DNA of 64,000 bases from Micromussa lordhowensis (Eukaryota; Cnidaria; Anthozoa; Scleractinia; Lobophylliidae). Below are positions 21,032 to 33,066 of the stretch, one piece after another. The translations under genes and the position numbers were made by a program. Within the stretch, counting starts at the first letter, position 1. Each line of letters opens with the position of its first letter. Below the pieces are notes generated by a model. The model searched no databases. It was not told where the DNA came from and saw only the letters and a list, made by a program, of their open reading frames with translations. Location: NCBI GenBank assembly GCA_964020085.1, contig OZ026603.1, positions 1,386,801-1,450,800 on the forward strand, given 5' to 3'.

Positions 21032-22854
21032 GTCAGTATAGGAGTTGGTGGTTCGAGTCCAGTTTGGAAAACTGATTTCTAACAGGCAACTCTTATACTA
21101 CTATTAATTTTATGGAAACCGTTTTTCATTGAAGCATAATATGTTTTTATTTTATGGAAAAGTATAGGTCTTCTTTACTTTTTATGGAAAACTATATGTT
21201 TTTATTTCTGTCAAAGAGTAGTTGGCAATTTTTGATTGTGACATTACATCAGTTTTCAGGGGGGGAGGTAATTTTGCCAAATTTCATCGCGACAGTTGTT
21301 ATTACCATTTGTTATTACCAGAAAGTGATACATGTTCCAATATTTTCAATAATTAATTGGAGATGTCTAGTTAAAAAAAATGATTTTAATATCTATTATA
21401 AATATATGTTTCATAGTTGACTATATCTGGTCAGATTGTCTGTTGGTATCACATATAATTTTGTCCCTCTAGTATCGAATCAGTAATAGCATCTGTATTG
21501 ACATTGATTACATCAATACTATTTGTGATATTAGGCAACTCACTTCCATACTATGTTTGTGTTATCAATTTTGCTTGAAATCCTATTAATTCGCCAAACT
21601 TAGTGTTGCTCAAGTGTAACTGATAATTATTCTCTATTTCAATAACCACTTTGTAGGATGACAAAACAAATGTCAAGTGATATTATATGTTCCATATGCT
21701 TTCTTATGTTCCTTTTTGCCTATGTACTGATGAATATAATCATCAGTCTCAGTGTATGAGTACATTCCATTTACAAAAGTTATTGTTTCACCAATTTTTG
21801 CCTCCATATGGACTGTATTTTATCTTATTATTACCATATTCGGGTGTGATGTTATGCCAACTGTAAGTCATTAAAATTCTGTGAACAGCCACTTGTCCCA
21901 TGTGTCATATCGCTTGATAATGTAAGGACTGGATTAAATTTAACTGCGAAATCGTGAGCTTCACTCTTACCCACCTTTTCTCTGTTTTTAGATGAAAAAT
22001 GTAGTGATGTTTGAGTCATATGTACTCAGTATTAGATTACACATTCTTTAATCATATCAGTGAGTTGATTATTGTTTATAACTCCAAGTTTTTTCGGGTA
22101 TGAGCTATTCGTGTGAATTAATCTTTCACTCCATCATTACCAGCTTGGATAGAACCTCCTAATAGTTCACTATTAATGGTCATTCGGATTCAGTATTAAA
22201 ATAAACAACTCCACTTCCAATCTTTTTGTTGTTTTTTCTATGAGCTGGAATTTCACTGATTCTATTAAGGTCATCGAATAGGGGAATCCTTGCCGAGTTA
22301 CAATATTTGACTCATTAGCATAAGCAATTCTGTTTTTGACGGAGTTACAAATGAATCAGTTCTGAATATTGAAAAATCATAGAACGATTAACTCTGCCAG
22401 TGAATATGAGCCTGATGTATTGAATACTTTTTGTGCAACACGGGTTTAAAAACTCAAAACTTAACAAAGAATGTATGGGCTCATTAGCGCTTTTGCCACC
22501 CAGAAATTTTGCAGTTTTTGAAAGACAATTTCTCCCAGAATATTAAACCCAAAGAGCTAAAACTTTCACCATGTACTAAGTTTCACTAGCTCTTTAGATG
22601 TTGCCTTCTGTACGCAAACCCGTATGCAAACGAGCAAAAACGTAAACAATGACGTCAGCATGAATCCGCCTATACCATCTTTGATAAAGGACTGTAACTC
22701 TTTTTGCTGTTGTATCGCTTTGTAAGTCTGTTAACCCTTTTTGATTAAATCAATCCGTTCTCTCTACGTTTGTAATAATGATAATACAATACCTGTTAGT
22801 GATAAACAAAAAACAGACCTATAGAGAATCATCATTTTTGACGACTTTGTAGCG
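21032..22854. other. Long AT-rich stretch, no feature supported
   Basis: No gene, tRNA or clear repeat structure. A frame at 21154-21420 is hydrophobic but codon use is dominated by AT-rich chance codons. Confidence 0.5.
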
Positions 22855-22945
22855 AATCGCTCCGACGAAGGGCTAACGCTCGAAACGTCAGCTTCCGAAT
22901 CTCTTTAAGGTGGCCAATTCACATTATCAACCCAGTTGATAAAAC
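22855..22945 (+). ncRNA. Hammerhead-like core at the edge of a retroelement remnant
   Basis: CCGACGA, a GGGC-TAAC-GCTC stem-loop, then GAAAC and GTC (22862-22889) resemble the conserved core of a hammerhead ribozyme (CUGANGA, stem II, GAAA, GUC). One core base differs (C for U). Such motifs are known in Penelope-like elements of animals. I see no Penelope coding sequence next to it, so this is a solo end or a coincidence. Confidence 0.3.
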
Positions 22946-22948
22946 CAA

Positions 22949-23115
22949 ATCATCTCCATTAAAAGCAGACACAAACGCAAGACGACTAAGAAGTGCATAC
23001 CGAAGCCGCTCTAAGAAATATTCACATGTACGCATATACATAGAGGATATTACATGACCGCACGTGCATATGAATTTTATCTTCGAGTGTTCAACTCGAT
23101 ATCTGACGACTGAGC

Positions 23116-23162
<47 letters not shown>

Positions 23163-23960
23163 GTATCCACAAAACGGGCATGTAATATTCTGTTTGTTAT
23201 ATAAGCATACTAATGACGACGATTTTCCGAAGATTTCCGACCACTTTGCGAAGATTTTCCAAAATTGTTGCGAAGTCCAGACGAATGTTTCCGAACATCT
23301 TCCGGACATTTTCCGAAGATTTTCGAGGAGGGGCCGATGATGTTTCGATCATACAGCAACACATCTGAGTACTTTTTAAGAGATTATGTAGCTATAGCAA
23401 TGGTAATATCAAGACTTGTGAAAACAACATGATATTTTCACGTGTGAAATAACATGTTATTTTCACGTGTGAAGATATCATGTTTACGCCCGAAAGCTCA
23501 CCTGGTATTTCGCTGGTGTTTATATAATAAAATATGCTACTAAGATCATATGAATGAACCAAGGTATGTAATTTATGCAAAAAGACTTATGTACATGAAA
23601 GGGCAATATTTTCGAAAAACAAGGCTTTAATTAAGCATCTCAGTTCACGCTATGTTTTATTGGCATCAGTTGACATTATAACTTTGACCAAGTGTTCTTT
23701 TATGGGCCAGTTGAACCAGTGAGAATTGATCCGATCACGTGACGGAGGCAAATGTCACACAAACCTTAGACAAAAATTACAAAAACAAACAACTTTGTAT
23801 TAAAATTGAGATTAACCAAAAATGTGACCTGGATGTAATCTAAAATGTTGTGAACCGAGGGCTGTTTCTTTCAGTTGTCTCCATAACAGACTATGAACAA
23901 TGCCTAACATATATACGATCAATGAAACTGTTACCAGGAGAAAATTACTCAGTCAAGTCA
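22949..23960. repeat. Repeat block, copy 3, interrupted by an insertion
   Basis: Diverged copy of the 19-kb block. Its left portion is 22949-23035 and it resumes at about 23531 with AATATGCTACTAAGATCAT and then 23604-23960. The 23036-23530 interval is absent from copy 1 at the matching place. Confidence 0.7.
23036..23530. mobile_element. About 495-bp repeat inserted in block copy 3
   Basis: Begins TATACATAGAGGATATTACATG, carries an inverted repeat around 23082-23160 (TTTTATCTTCGAGTGTTCAAC against GTTGAACACGAGAAGATAAAA) and ends near TTTATATAATAAA. The same sequence without its left part occurs at 16215-16620. Because the host block is present uninterrupted at 19 kb, the borders are visible to within a few bases. 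Confidence 0.65.
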
Positions 23961-24054
23961 AGAAGACACACTTCAGAAAAATCTTCGTAGACTATCTTGG
24001 ATACAAGCAGATTGAGGCTGACTATAAAGTTGACGCGGAGATAAGTCGTAATCT

Positions 24055-24239
24055 ATACGTCTTATTCCAACATGGCGGCCATTTTAGTGTTCTTTTGTTT
24101 GCTTGCAAATTAGCCCTTGTTGCCTCGTTCAAGGGAAAATATTCTTTTAAATTTCGAGTTTGAGAACGAGGCAACAAGGGCTAATTTGAAGGCAAACAAA
24201 AGACCACTAAAATAGTGGCCATTTTGGAATAAGGTGTAT
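24055..24239. repeat. Inverted repeat (MITE-like)
   Basis: Arms 24055-24131 and 24164-24239 (CTTATTCCAA..GGCGGCCATTTT..AATTAGCCCTTGTTGCC and complement) lie around a 32-base loop. ATAC/GTAT at the borders may be part of the ends. Confidence 0.75.
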
Positions 24240-25119
24240 AGTGATATGGGTTTACAGTGAAACAACCACAGTTCGAAATATATATATGCACGAAATCGCA
24301 AATGCGTGTAAAGTATGCTACAACATTGTCTGCTAGATATATCAATTGTTCAAGACTATTAGCTCAATTAGCAGTCAGAGCGAAACGTTTGTCCACTCCG
24401 TTAAATCTGAGTAGAATTAGTAGGCCGATTTAAGTATATAAGCATCTGTGAGATAGATGTGTCACACAGACAAACGTAGCAGTACAAAGGGAGAAATGTG
24501 TTTTACCCAAGGATTAAGGTCGCTTTCATTCAAAGTATCACTTTTATAAAACAATTTAAAGCTAACATGATGATTTTAAAAGTCTTTCTCTGGATTTAGC
24601 ACAAGGTCTCGACCCTCTTAATCAGTTAAACCAGACACAAACTTGCCTGAAAACCCCCACAACACAACGTATTTGAAAGTAAATGTATCAAGGAACTAAA
24701 CCGGAAGCAGAAAATGAGCATTTGTGAATTCGAGGTGTGCAAGGCTGGATGGTCTCCATGTCCTTTCGGTGAAATTGTTCCTGCTGACGCTAAGTAACTC
24801 CACGACATTTATGACTGTCGTATTTTCTGTTGTTCGAAATTAGTGAAGCTTTTTACCTCTGAGACCAAACACATAACACGTCAAGACAAATGTTTTGTCA
24901 GATTTTTCCAAATCTCTGTAATAAGCATTGAACCTCGCCTAGCTTAACGGATTGCCTGATATATTTATTTTCCCAAAGGGTAAAAATGACGTATGCAGTG
25001 CATTTCAAAATGCGACATAAAATTTCGCGATACATAGAAACAAGGGTATGCAAACGAACGCCCCTACATGCACTGGAAACAGTTGTGAACTGTTTGGATT
25101 AAAAAGCTCCAAAACTCAC
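24240..25119. other. Non-coding, no feature supported
   Basis: Minus-strand frame 24626-24808 might be exonic with the exon at 25120, but I found no matching acceptor and phase, so I do not call it. Confidence 0.4.
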
Positions 25120-25212
25120 CTGAAGATCTACTATGCAGGCCACGATGCTTGTGTCTTGAAATTCATGGCGAAGCACAGTTACAGCCACGTTGATCGTCAG
25201 ACCCACAGACAT
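25120..25212 (-). CDS. Possible first coding exon (31 codons), unknown gene
   Basis: ATG at 25212 opens 31 codons (M-S-V-G-L-T-I-N-V-A-V.. ending ..I-V-D-L-Q) that finish exactly on a strong donor CAG|GTGAGT. Composition is protein-like. I find no convincing next exon downstream. It may be the start of a gene whose later exons were lost, or chance. Confidence 0.25.
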
Positions 25213-25707
25213 TTTACAGAAGACTAGACAATCAAGTGTGAGCGGTGGGCAATTGGCTTGTTTTGATTGTGTTTTGGGGGACAAATGTCACGCACTCAAT
25301 CACGTTCTATTTACAAGCTTGCAGGGGTAGCTTCCAAGAAATGTTTTTAACACTAAAATTCTTGTCAGTTAGTCACAAGGAAAGACACCGATCGATCGGC
25401 CAGAATAATGCGGCAGACAAAACCAATACAGAAATGATTACAAAACAAATCAGAAGGGAAGATAATATTTGTCTATTGAGTGACCAAGCCTCGGGTTAAC
25501 CCTTTGACTCCTAAGAATATAAAGGTTTAAACCAGAAACAAGACAAACATCAATGGATCACACATAAATTGTAATTGTACAGTTTGCTATCAGTTTTTAC
25601 AAATTAAATTATCAGGACAAATTCTTTGTTTACCGTCTGTTATCATCATAAAGCGACTTATTGAACGGAACTGACCTTCTTAGCATGATAGGCTATCATT
25701 AATAATG

Positions 25708-25743
<36 letters not shown>

Positions 25744-27850
25744 CTTGTATAGCGCCGATATCAATATGGCTATTTTCATTTTCATCGTATCCTTCGTTCT
25801 ATGATATTACATGGAGCGGGACACAATTACTGGGAAAACACAATCAACCTTTTTAGATATATTTAAACATTTCTCTTGCCTATTGCAAGATAGTCGGTAG
25901 TCCAGCTGATCCGACAAATGCGCATTTACAAAACTTGAAAAGCAGCTAAACAGTTTCCCGCTAATCCACGCAATGATTTCTCAACGTATGTAAGAGAAAT
26001 CTTTGGTCGGGAATCAAATTTCATGGAAATACTTTGACATAGGATCGCCATATATATTTGAAGCCGTTGCACTTTTTTTAAATAGCAAGATACAATGTAG
26101 AAAAATAGTTTTTTTACATGACGTCAAGACGGCCATGTTGGTGTTCTCTGAATTAAAAGAAAATTAGTTCTGTTCTTTGGAAACACCAATATGACCGCAT
26201 TGAAAACAGTAGCTTATTTCCAACGGGGCCCTTACACTTAATCACTCCGGGCGTTGTTAATTCATGGGAAACGAGGCGACTCCGGGGTGAAAGGAAGCAA
26301 GTGCCCCAAGTAAATGCGAGCGTGAAAGTCGTCGCTGGGGGAGGAGGGAGGGTCGCTGATCCGTGATCCTCCAGCAATTTACGAAAAGACAAAGTACGCT
26401 TGAAGTGTGGAAACTAAATTTATATACGGATCATAGTCAGTGGCATAATATTAGACCACCAAAAACAACTGGGCCCGTGAAATAGAAAATTATGGTGCTT
26501 GTTTTTGTGAGCCCCGGTGAGTCTGTTATTAAACTGAGACGGACAAAGACGATGGTCAAGAAGACAGCAGAAACACTAAAAATAAATTTGTTGAATTGGA
26601 TATCTTCCTTACCCTGTCTGAACTACGTGGTGCTACTATCAGAGGCGTGTACGAAAAGCTGGTAAGTTCAGTATTTACTCCAAAAATCACCGTGGTGTTT
26701 ATTAAATTTCTCGGCGTTTTAATGCGTCGCTTATTCGAGGGCGGTAGTTTTTATGATTCATTAAGAAACCTGTTTTGGAGTAAATCATAGCAAATGTTAT
26801 TTCATCCAAAACATAGTCAATAGAGGGGAATGATTATGAAACCCGACAAATTTCTCTGTTGTAGGTTTTTGTTCGCTTTTTTGGCCTTGACCGTGCACAA
26901 AACACAATAGTTGTTAACTCCGTACTGAGGAACTAACCAATAGAGGCGTTTTGGTTAAGTAATTCATTAAGTGTATAATCACAAAATAAAAGATTGTGCA
27001 CGGTCGTGGACTTTCCAACCTAAATCTTGACATCTTTGTTTGCTCTTTTGATGTTTGCCGGGCTTCATAGCTATTTCCCTCTATAAGCTACGTCCAAAAA
27101 CGTCAGCTTTTTTCAGTGTCATACTTTTTTCTACCATATCAGAGTAAAGTAGTTGTGTAGTGACCAAAGACTCTTAGAATCAGAATCGCATTAGAATATA
27201 TAGCACAGCGTTGTTATTCAGGACTGCAGCGCCAATTTTTCTGTTATGTTCTGCTCTTAATCAAGAGCTGAGCTTGTTAGAGTAGATACGGTATTCAGCG
27301 TCATGATTTCATTTGTTACTAACGATTCTTGATTGAGACATCGTCTCAGTTTCCCTGCTCATTGATTTATTTCATGTACTATTTTATTTCTTTGGCTTAT
27401 TCTCAACATTCTCAAGCCAAAAACTAGTGTCCTTCTCAGCCGTGGGGAAAAGCGTTAGGTGAAAACGCAAATAACGGCTGCGAACTGGAGACTAGCCAAA
27501 ACAAAACAGAAAAAATAACAATTGGAGCCCTCGACCAGTAAAAAAAGACAAGGAAGTGCACCTACAAAAAGAGATGTTTTCGTCTCCTCGTAACTCGTGG
27601 CCCCATTCAGAATTTTGGCGTGTTGTTGTTAAGCTACCTCACGGTAATCAACAGGCAAAAGACCGCGGATTATGCCATGAGCTGTGGTAGCAAGTAACAA
27701 TTTTTAACTATTCAGACGTCTCTCTTAAAATAATCCTTGTCTACATATAGATTTCCGGAAATAGTTATTCGAAGAAATTCATGCACGAGAAAACCGTTCT
27801 CCTCCTCTTTCCTCTGTAGGGAATTTTTTTATGGCCTGAGTCAGCATTAT
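25213..27850. other. Downstream flank of receptor A, part of the duplicated unit
   Basis: No gene supported. Pieces at 25540-25680, 25795-25870 and 27415-27540 align with 51265-51420, 51480-51570 and 51725-51845 downstream of receptor C, so the segmental duplication extends at least 2 kb beyond the stop codons. Repeat fragments shared with 4.1-4.6 kb lie at 26815-26930 and 27035-27095. Confidence 0.55.
25700..25742. repeat. ATA/AAT microsatellite
   Basis: About 13 repeats of AAT with one interrupting G. Confidence 0.95.
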
Positions 27851-27856
27851 TTTATT
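27851..27856 (-). promoter_or_regulatory. Polyadenylation signal of receptor A
   Basis: AATAAA on the minus strand, 78 nt past the stop codon. Confidence 0.55.
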
Positions 27857-27933
27857 TGTGGCTATATATAACGTTCGTTCCCAGTGTTTGGACACAATTT
27901 ACTGGACAAAGCTCCCCTTCCCAGATCAAGCCA

Positions 27934-30900
27934 TTAGTACCCTTGCGTGGATGAGGATTTTCGCTCAGTGTATGGAATTAATCTTTGTGCTATGTCATCC
28001 CTTCCGATGCTTTGCAGATTCCTAACGAGATGACGGACAGAGTGATCTGGGTATTTAGTCTTTATATGACTCATTAAAACGTCCGAGGGAATTCCACGAC
28101 CATTCTGAAACTCGTTCTTCAAGGAGTTACGATCTGTGAGCGCAATCTTGTCGTAACAGGAAGCCAAGCGCTCGAAGTCCCACCAGTCACCGGATATTTT
28201 GCTGTTAAGGTCTTTACACATCCGTTCATACACTAGAAAATGCTTTTCCTCGAGCTCTTCAAGGGTTACACTACCTGAGGTGAAAGCAATGGTAATGTTA
28301 TTGTTGATGATGGTGACTGTTGAAGGTGAGGGTAAGGTCGATGGTGAATATGATGATCCCTCTTTGTACCGGGTCAGCTCATTTTCTTGGTGATGGATGT
28401 GCATGGTGATGGGTGTAGCAGTGATGCATGTGGTGACAAGATAATTTGAAATGGATGCCTCAATCGAAAAGACGCAGAAAATGGTCTATTTTTTGCACTG
28501 AAATTAATGATTCAACAAAAACTTCACAAGAGGCATCTTTTCTTTTTCTTTCACCCCACTTCTAATTTTCAATTGTGAAAGCTCCAAACAATTTTTTCCC
28601 CTTTTTTGCTTTGTCATCAAAGGTAAATCAACTTCATTGTTTAATGCACGCTATGAGCCTGATCGTACTTTAGCCGCGCTGGCTCTTTATCGACAATTAC
28701 TCACCTTGATTCGATCTGACTTGGTCTTGGGCATATCGATTGGACTGGGCGGCGGCTGATGCTGCTGCTGATTCATTGGAGAGAGTTGATGCAGATCCAT
28801 CGGTTTGAGATGATACAGCTTCACTGGGCTGAGGCAAGACGGATCTAGATCTATTGGGTTGGGGTGATTCAAGTTCATTTGGATGAGATGATACAGAATC
28901 ACTGGAATGAAACGAGGTAGAACTATTGGGCTCCGGCGATTCAGATTCATTCGGGTGGGATGATACAGCTCCATTGGTTTGCAGTGGAGTAGGTACCATA
29001 TGTTGAGGTGACTCTGATCGATTGAACAAAGGTGTTGCAGAATCCTGGCTAGACCGTGCAGATGAATGGGGTAGAGGCGGTGTTCCTCCCTGTGAAATTT
29101 TGCAGCCTTCATTGTTTGAATCCTGCTCCCTGGATGATCGTAGCATATCTCCTACTGGTATGATTCTTTTTACAATCACTACGGACAAAACCACACATAA
29201 TGCTACAGCTACAATCAACAGGATTACAACTATGCTTATTCCATCTTGTTGTCCAGTTTTGACTTTCTCGACGTCGTTATCCAAAGCCGAAGTTGGCGTG
29301 ATCGAGATGCTGAGCTCTCCGGACACCGACTTCTCTTCTTCATTTGACGCCATTGTTGTTCTGTCACCTGCTGTCTTAACTGTTGGTGAGGTATTAGAAG
29401 TGCTGTAATTACGCTTGGTTGGCTTAGAAGGCGTTGTCTGAACACGGGTGCATGGCGTAAACCGCACTTTACACTTTTTCTTGTTATTCGCACATTCCAC
29501 TGCAAACTCATCCTTTTCATCGCCGCAACATTGCGCGCAGGGGAAACAGCCAGATATCAAACGAACGGTATAAAATCCAGGCGCACATTTGCTCTCACAT
29601 TTAGTATTTGTAGTTAAGGTGCAGGTATTTTTAACTGTTTTTCCTTTAGAACATATTGTACATGCCTTGCATTGCGATGTGTCATCTTTGTCAGAGTACG
29701 TTTTGCCAAGTTTGCACGAAACACAGTGAATGTCTGGCCAGTCGTTAACTGAGGTCCCACACGGAACTGAGGGCTCTGACCCTGGCAGACAGTCAGGACA
29801 GTCAAAACATTTAGGTCTCTTTCCCACTGTAGTATTCCAGTGGATCTGTTCTGGTTTGCAGGGGAAGTTTGCTCCAACACGACAAACCTGTCAGTAAGGA
29901 AAAATTGTCATTTTGGTCGCTAGGTGGGTAGGTATATGTTGCAAACAAACACAGCCAGTTGAGCTACCTACAGTTAGAACTGAAAAGGGAAATTATAAGT
30001 TGTGCGAGTCTTACCCATGCATTAATTTAAGGTTGTAATTTTCACAGTGTACTAGTTACCAGATTCACGGCCGAAACGTTAACTCTGTGAAGGACTGGAG
30101 ACCGCTGACTAAGACCTGGGCGGCGGGATGGGTTTTTCGGTAGGTTGTATGGGTATGTGCCGTTCCGGTCTACAAATTTACACTCCATATCGAATTATAC
30201 CCTGTACTGGAAATATGCCAGTTTTTAATGAGTAGATATCAGAAGCTCGTGTTTAAAAAGTTACTACTTTGCTCATGAACTTGCAAAAAAACAAAAACAC
30301 AAGGCAAAATTTTCTTGTGTTCGAAATATTAAATCCCCTTTCAAGGAAGACGTCTGAGCCGAATAAAAACAGCATCTCTGTCATGACCAGTGGCCATATA
30401 GAAAGAACAAGAAGTTTAGAAAACTTAAAACCGCGCTCTTTTAATTCTTTGTTTTTGTAAAGACATTATGTATTATTTAGCAACAACGTTTTTCTTTTAA
30501 TTTTATTAATCAGCGTAATGGCACTACAGTAAATAGGGTCTTATTTATCACTGTCAGCGCATTCCATGGCTTGTTTGCATGTATTTGAAGTCAACTATGC
30601 GGGAGGGCGACAATGAAATCCGCTGAGTACTCTTGCACAATACAGACTACTGAATCTATTGAATTGGAGGAGGATATGAAGGGTCATTGATCACAAAGCG
30701 TCGACAACAGATGATTGTGGGAGACAATCAATCACTTTCGTTTTTATTGGGTCTTTGATTTAGTTCGGTGGTTTTAATCCAAGAGTATTCGGTTTAGGTT
30801 TTCATTTTTGTAAACACCCAAAAATTCCATTACATAATGTTTGATTGCTGCAAGGTGTGAGAAATAGAGAATATATTCATAACACGTAGTCGAACAAACA

Positions 30901-31951
30901 AGTTTGACGACTTCATCTTGGATATCCGGTCTCGTGATCAGCATGGGGCATTATCGCCGAGTTAGGTCATCGATGTAATTTTTGGCTGACGTCATAATGC
31001 GATTTTAGCTCTGAATCTACATACATTCGTCGTTGTTTTTGCCTAAAATGTCGGACAAGCAGCTGCATATATCACTTAATAAACCTAAAAAGATCGCTTG
31101 TCTTCCTAAATAATACTGGAAATTCATTCTACTCGGCAAAAAATAGCCCGGACATTGAAGGAATATCAGCGTTTCGTCTTGCATCACGAGCACAGGCTAT
31201 ATCTGTCATGTGATCTTGTGTTTCCATTTAAGACTTACCTATTTTGCTTCTTTTCATTTCTGTTCAGCTGCACGTAGACGGATAATTTGGTGAGTCTTCC
31301 ACGCATACATTCATTACAAGTAAGTACGAATCACATGGCTAGTTTCTCATGACATAAAAACCGGCCGCATTTTGGAAAGAAGAAACCGGAATCGAAAGTG
31401 GACAACAAAAGGTCACCATTAATATGCAACACAGCAAATCGAAAATCGACAGATTATGCCATTTTAACCAGCTAATTTGCATACAACCGAGGGAGATAGA
31501 GTACTGTCTGTTCCAGTCAACGTAGATATGACATTCAAAGTTAAAATGTGCAAAAACTCCCGTGTTTATTGCCGAGCGTTCGTGTAACATGACCTGTACG
31601 TTTATCTACCTGAGAGATGTTGTCTTCGAAAATTCCAGCATGTAAGAGTATTTCTCTCCTGATCGAAAGAAGACGAAAATTTATTTGAGCAGCCAAAGAC
31701 CTCTTTGTCAAATTTAAAAATTTAAGTTGCAAGCTAACACGAAGGCCGTAAGCCTACCCATGTTGAAGGTACACATTGAGCAAGCACTCAAATTACTCTT
31801 CACAATTTCATATTAAACCGCGGAGAATGAAAAGAAATAGGTGAATCGACTTTGTAATACTGCTGTTATCATTGCTGGAAATAAAATAAATGACTATGAC
31901 TTCTGTACTCACCAACAAAACTAAGATCGTTGAAGTCAAACAGCTTTTCAT
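27934..31951 (-). CDS. Receptor A: TNFR-like death receptor, three exons
   Basis: Exons 31913-31951, 28705-29887 and 27934-28274 (39, 1183 and 341 nt) join in phases 0 and 1 through GT-AG sites to 520 codons. Exon 1 gives M-K-S-C-L-T-S-T-I-L-V-L-L, completed as a signal peptide by exon 2. Cysteine-rich TNFR repeats span about residues 41-159 (C-x2-C and C-x2-C-x9-C spacings, then a C-A-Q-C-C-G block). One membrane segment lies at about 230-252, followed by a basic anchor. A Ser/Pro/Glu-rich linker follows, and a death domain from about 408 (W-W-D-F-E-R-L-A, then D-R-N-S-L-K-N-E-F). By family knowledge it is a cell-surface receptor for a TNF-like ligand that recruits death-domain adaptors. It is the most diverged of A-C and keeps the ancestral intron 2. 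In-frame ATGs upstream of the chosen one exist, as in B and C. Confidence 0.88.
30409..30592. mobile_element. 184-bp insertion in intron 1 of receptor A
   Basis: Intron 1 of B reads ..CATAGAAAAGAACTATGCG.. at 40757-40775. In A the same text is split after GAAC and resumes at AACTATGCGGG (30593), giving an AAC target duplication. The inserted 184 bp equals 6861-7045 with about two differences. Confidence 0.75.
30961..31013. promoter_or_regulatory. Conserved intron-1 block (A copy)
   Basis: GTTAGGTCATCGATGT, then GCTGACGTCATAATGCGATT and TTAGCTCTG, are preserved in the introns of B (41200-41252) and C (56241-56299) better than the surrounding intron. It contains a CRE/AP-1-like TGACGTCA in A (TGATGTCA in B and C). 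An intronic enhancer is an inference. Confidence 0.35.
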
Positions 31952-32389
31952 CGTGGCAGTGAAGACAGCTTTGGAGCACGATTTCGTCAACATGCGGCTT
32001 GCTGAGAGTTGAACTCTTTGTCCCATTTTGGAATGGCGATTATTTCCTTTGATAAGAATCGGACAAAACATGAGGTTAGTGAAGAGTCAGTGAAGTGCTT
32101 CTGAGATGTTACCGGTGGACCTGAGTTCCTTTCAAGTACTGACATTCGCGTTGTGAAACACTATATGACGAACTGGGCATGCTTCTGTAGTAAAGATTGT
32201 TCCACTTTTAACTTCTTCCGCTTTCAATCCCAAGACACTAACAATATGTTACAACACGACAATATAGTTGTAGATAGTACCACTTACCTTATTAAGTAAA
32301 ATCGAACTTATTCCTTGTTTTAAACAACTGATGAATTTAGTTGTATATCATAAACTAACACTGGATAGCTCACGTATCATGTTACCGCC

Positions 32390-32400
32390 GGGGATTCCCC
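32390..32400. promoter_or_regulatory. kappaB site upstream of receptor A
   Basis: GGGGATTCCCC, a full match to the NF-kappaB consensus GGGRNWYYCC, 439 bp upstream of the proposed ATG. Present at the same place in B and C and in variant form in D. Confidence 0.7.
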
Positions 32401-32476
32401 TTTGAGCAACCAGGCCACATTGAATACGTCACTGAATACCTGTTTGTCAAGCACGGGGGAGGAAGATTGCGTGACG

Positions 32477-32508
32477 AAGAAAGAGAGAGAGGGAGAGAGA
32501 GAGCGTCT
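32477..32508. repeat. GA-rich simple repeat
   Basis: GAAGAAAGAGAGAGAGGGAG-type tract upstream of the receptor A promoter region. Confidence 0.85.
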
Positions 32509-32888
32509 GCGGCTAGTCCAGTGTATTCATCAAGTTGTAGGCGGGAAACCGGTAAAATAAATTAGTTGAGGAGTACGTGTGCTCTTCTTACATCAACGTT
32601 ATTTTTATGACAACGCTAACATCACCACACGTCCGACACGTTATGGATACGGTTCATAACTTGTTCCTTCTGGAGCGAGTGATGTTCCATTCCTGAAACT
32701 TACAAATGAACAATTAACTAAGAGTAAGAATTGATCGCAACAAGTGTTCGCCAAACAGGTCCGAAATAAGGCGAAATATTAGCTAATATCAAGGTGTTTA
32801 ACAGTGCCAGGGACCCGGGAACAAAGTAAATATGAGCGTTATGTGATGTCTCAGCCATAGTATCCAACGTTCAGTCACCATGATTATG
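32509..32888. other. Upstream flank of receptor A
   Basis: No gene. Segments at 32520-32570 (AAGTTGTAGGCGGGAAA..AAATTAGTTGAGGAGTAC) and 32598-32690 align with 42685-42730 and 42785-42860 upstream of B, so the duplication reaches past the promoter. Confidence 0.55.
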
Positions 32889-33066
32889 CATTATATTATT
32901 ATCACGTACAAAACACTTTGTGCGTCAGGCGGCGAGCGCGCACTGGGATCGCTATATAGCCTCCGTGAGCTGTAAATCCAGATAGTGGTAGGGTGGAGGA
33001 TTTGAACCAGGGACCTTCAGATTTCAATCCAGCGCCCTAAACCACTCGGCCACGACACCTCCACCT
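32889..33066 (-). repeat. tRNA-Ser-derived SINE-like element
   Basis: On the minus strand 33062-32986 reads like a tRNA-Ser(UGA) head: GTCGTGGCCGAGTGGTTTAG with A box TGGCCGAGTGG, anticodon TGA in loop TTGAAAT (33024-33026), and B box GGTTCAAATCC. The anticodon stem is broken and the acceptor ends do not pair, so it is not a working tRNA. A unique body follows and ends in GTGATAATAATATAATGC. A fragment of the same body is at 50526-50582. Confidence 0.65.

Noticed and set aside
24055..24239. CRISPR-like or hairpin array
   Set aside because: Only one inverted pair is present and the context is eukaryotic. It fits a MITE; no CRISPR array exists in the window.
28687..29112. Second minus-strand frame over receptor A exon 2 (141 codons)
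   Set aside because: Out-of-frame shadow of the Ser/Pro/Glu-rich linker. The receptor frame has family motifs and correct splice phase.
32986..33062. Functional tRNA-Ser gene
   Set aside because: Acceptor ends do not pair, the anticodon stem is broken and the long variable arm is missing. It reads as the head of a SINE.
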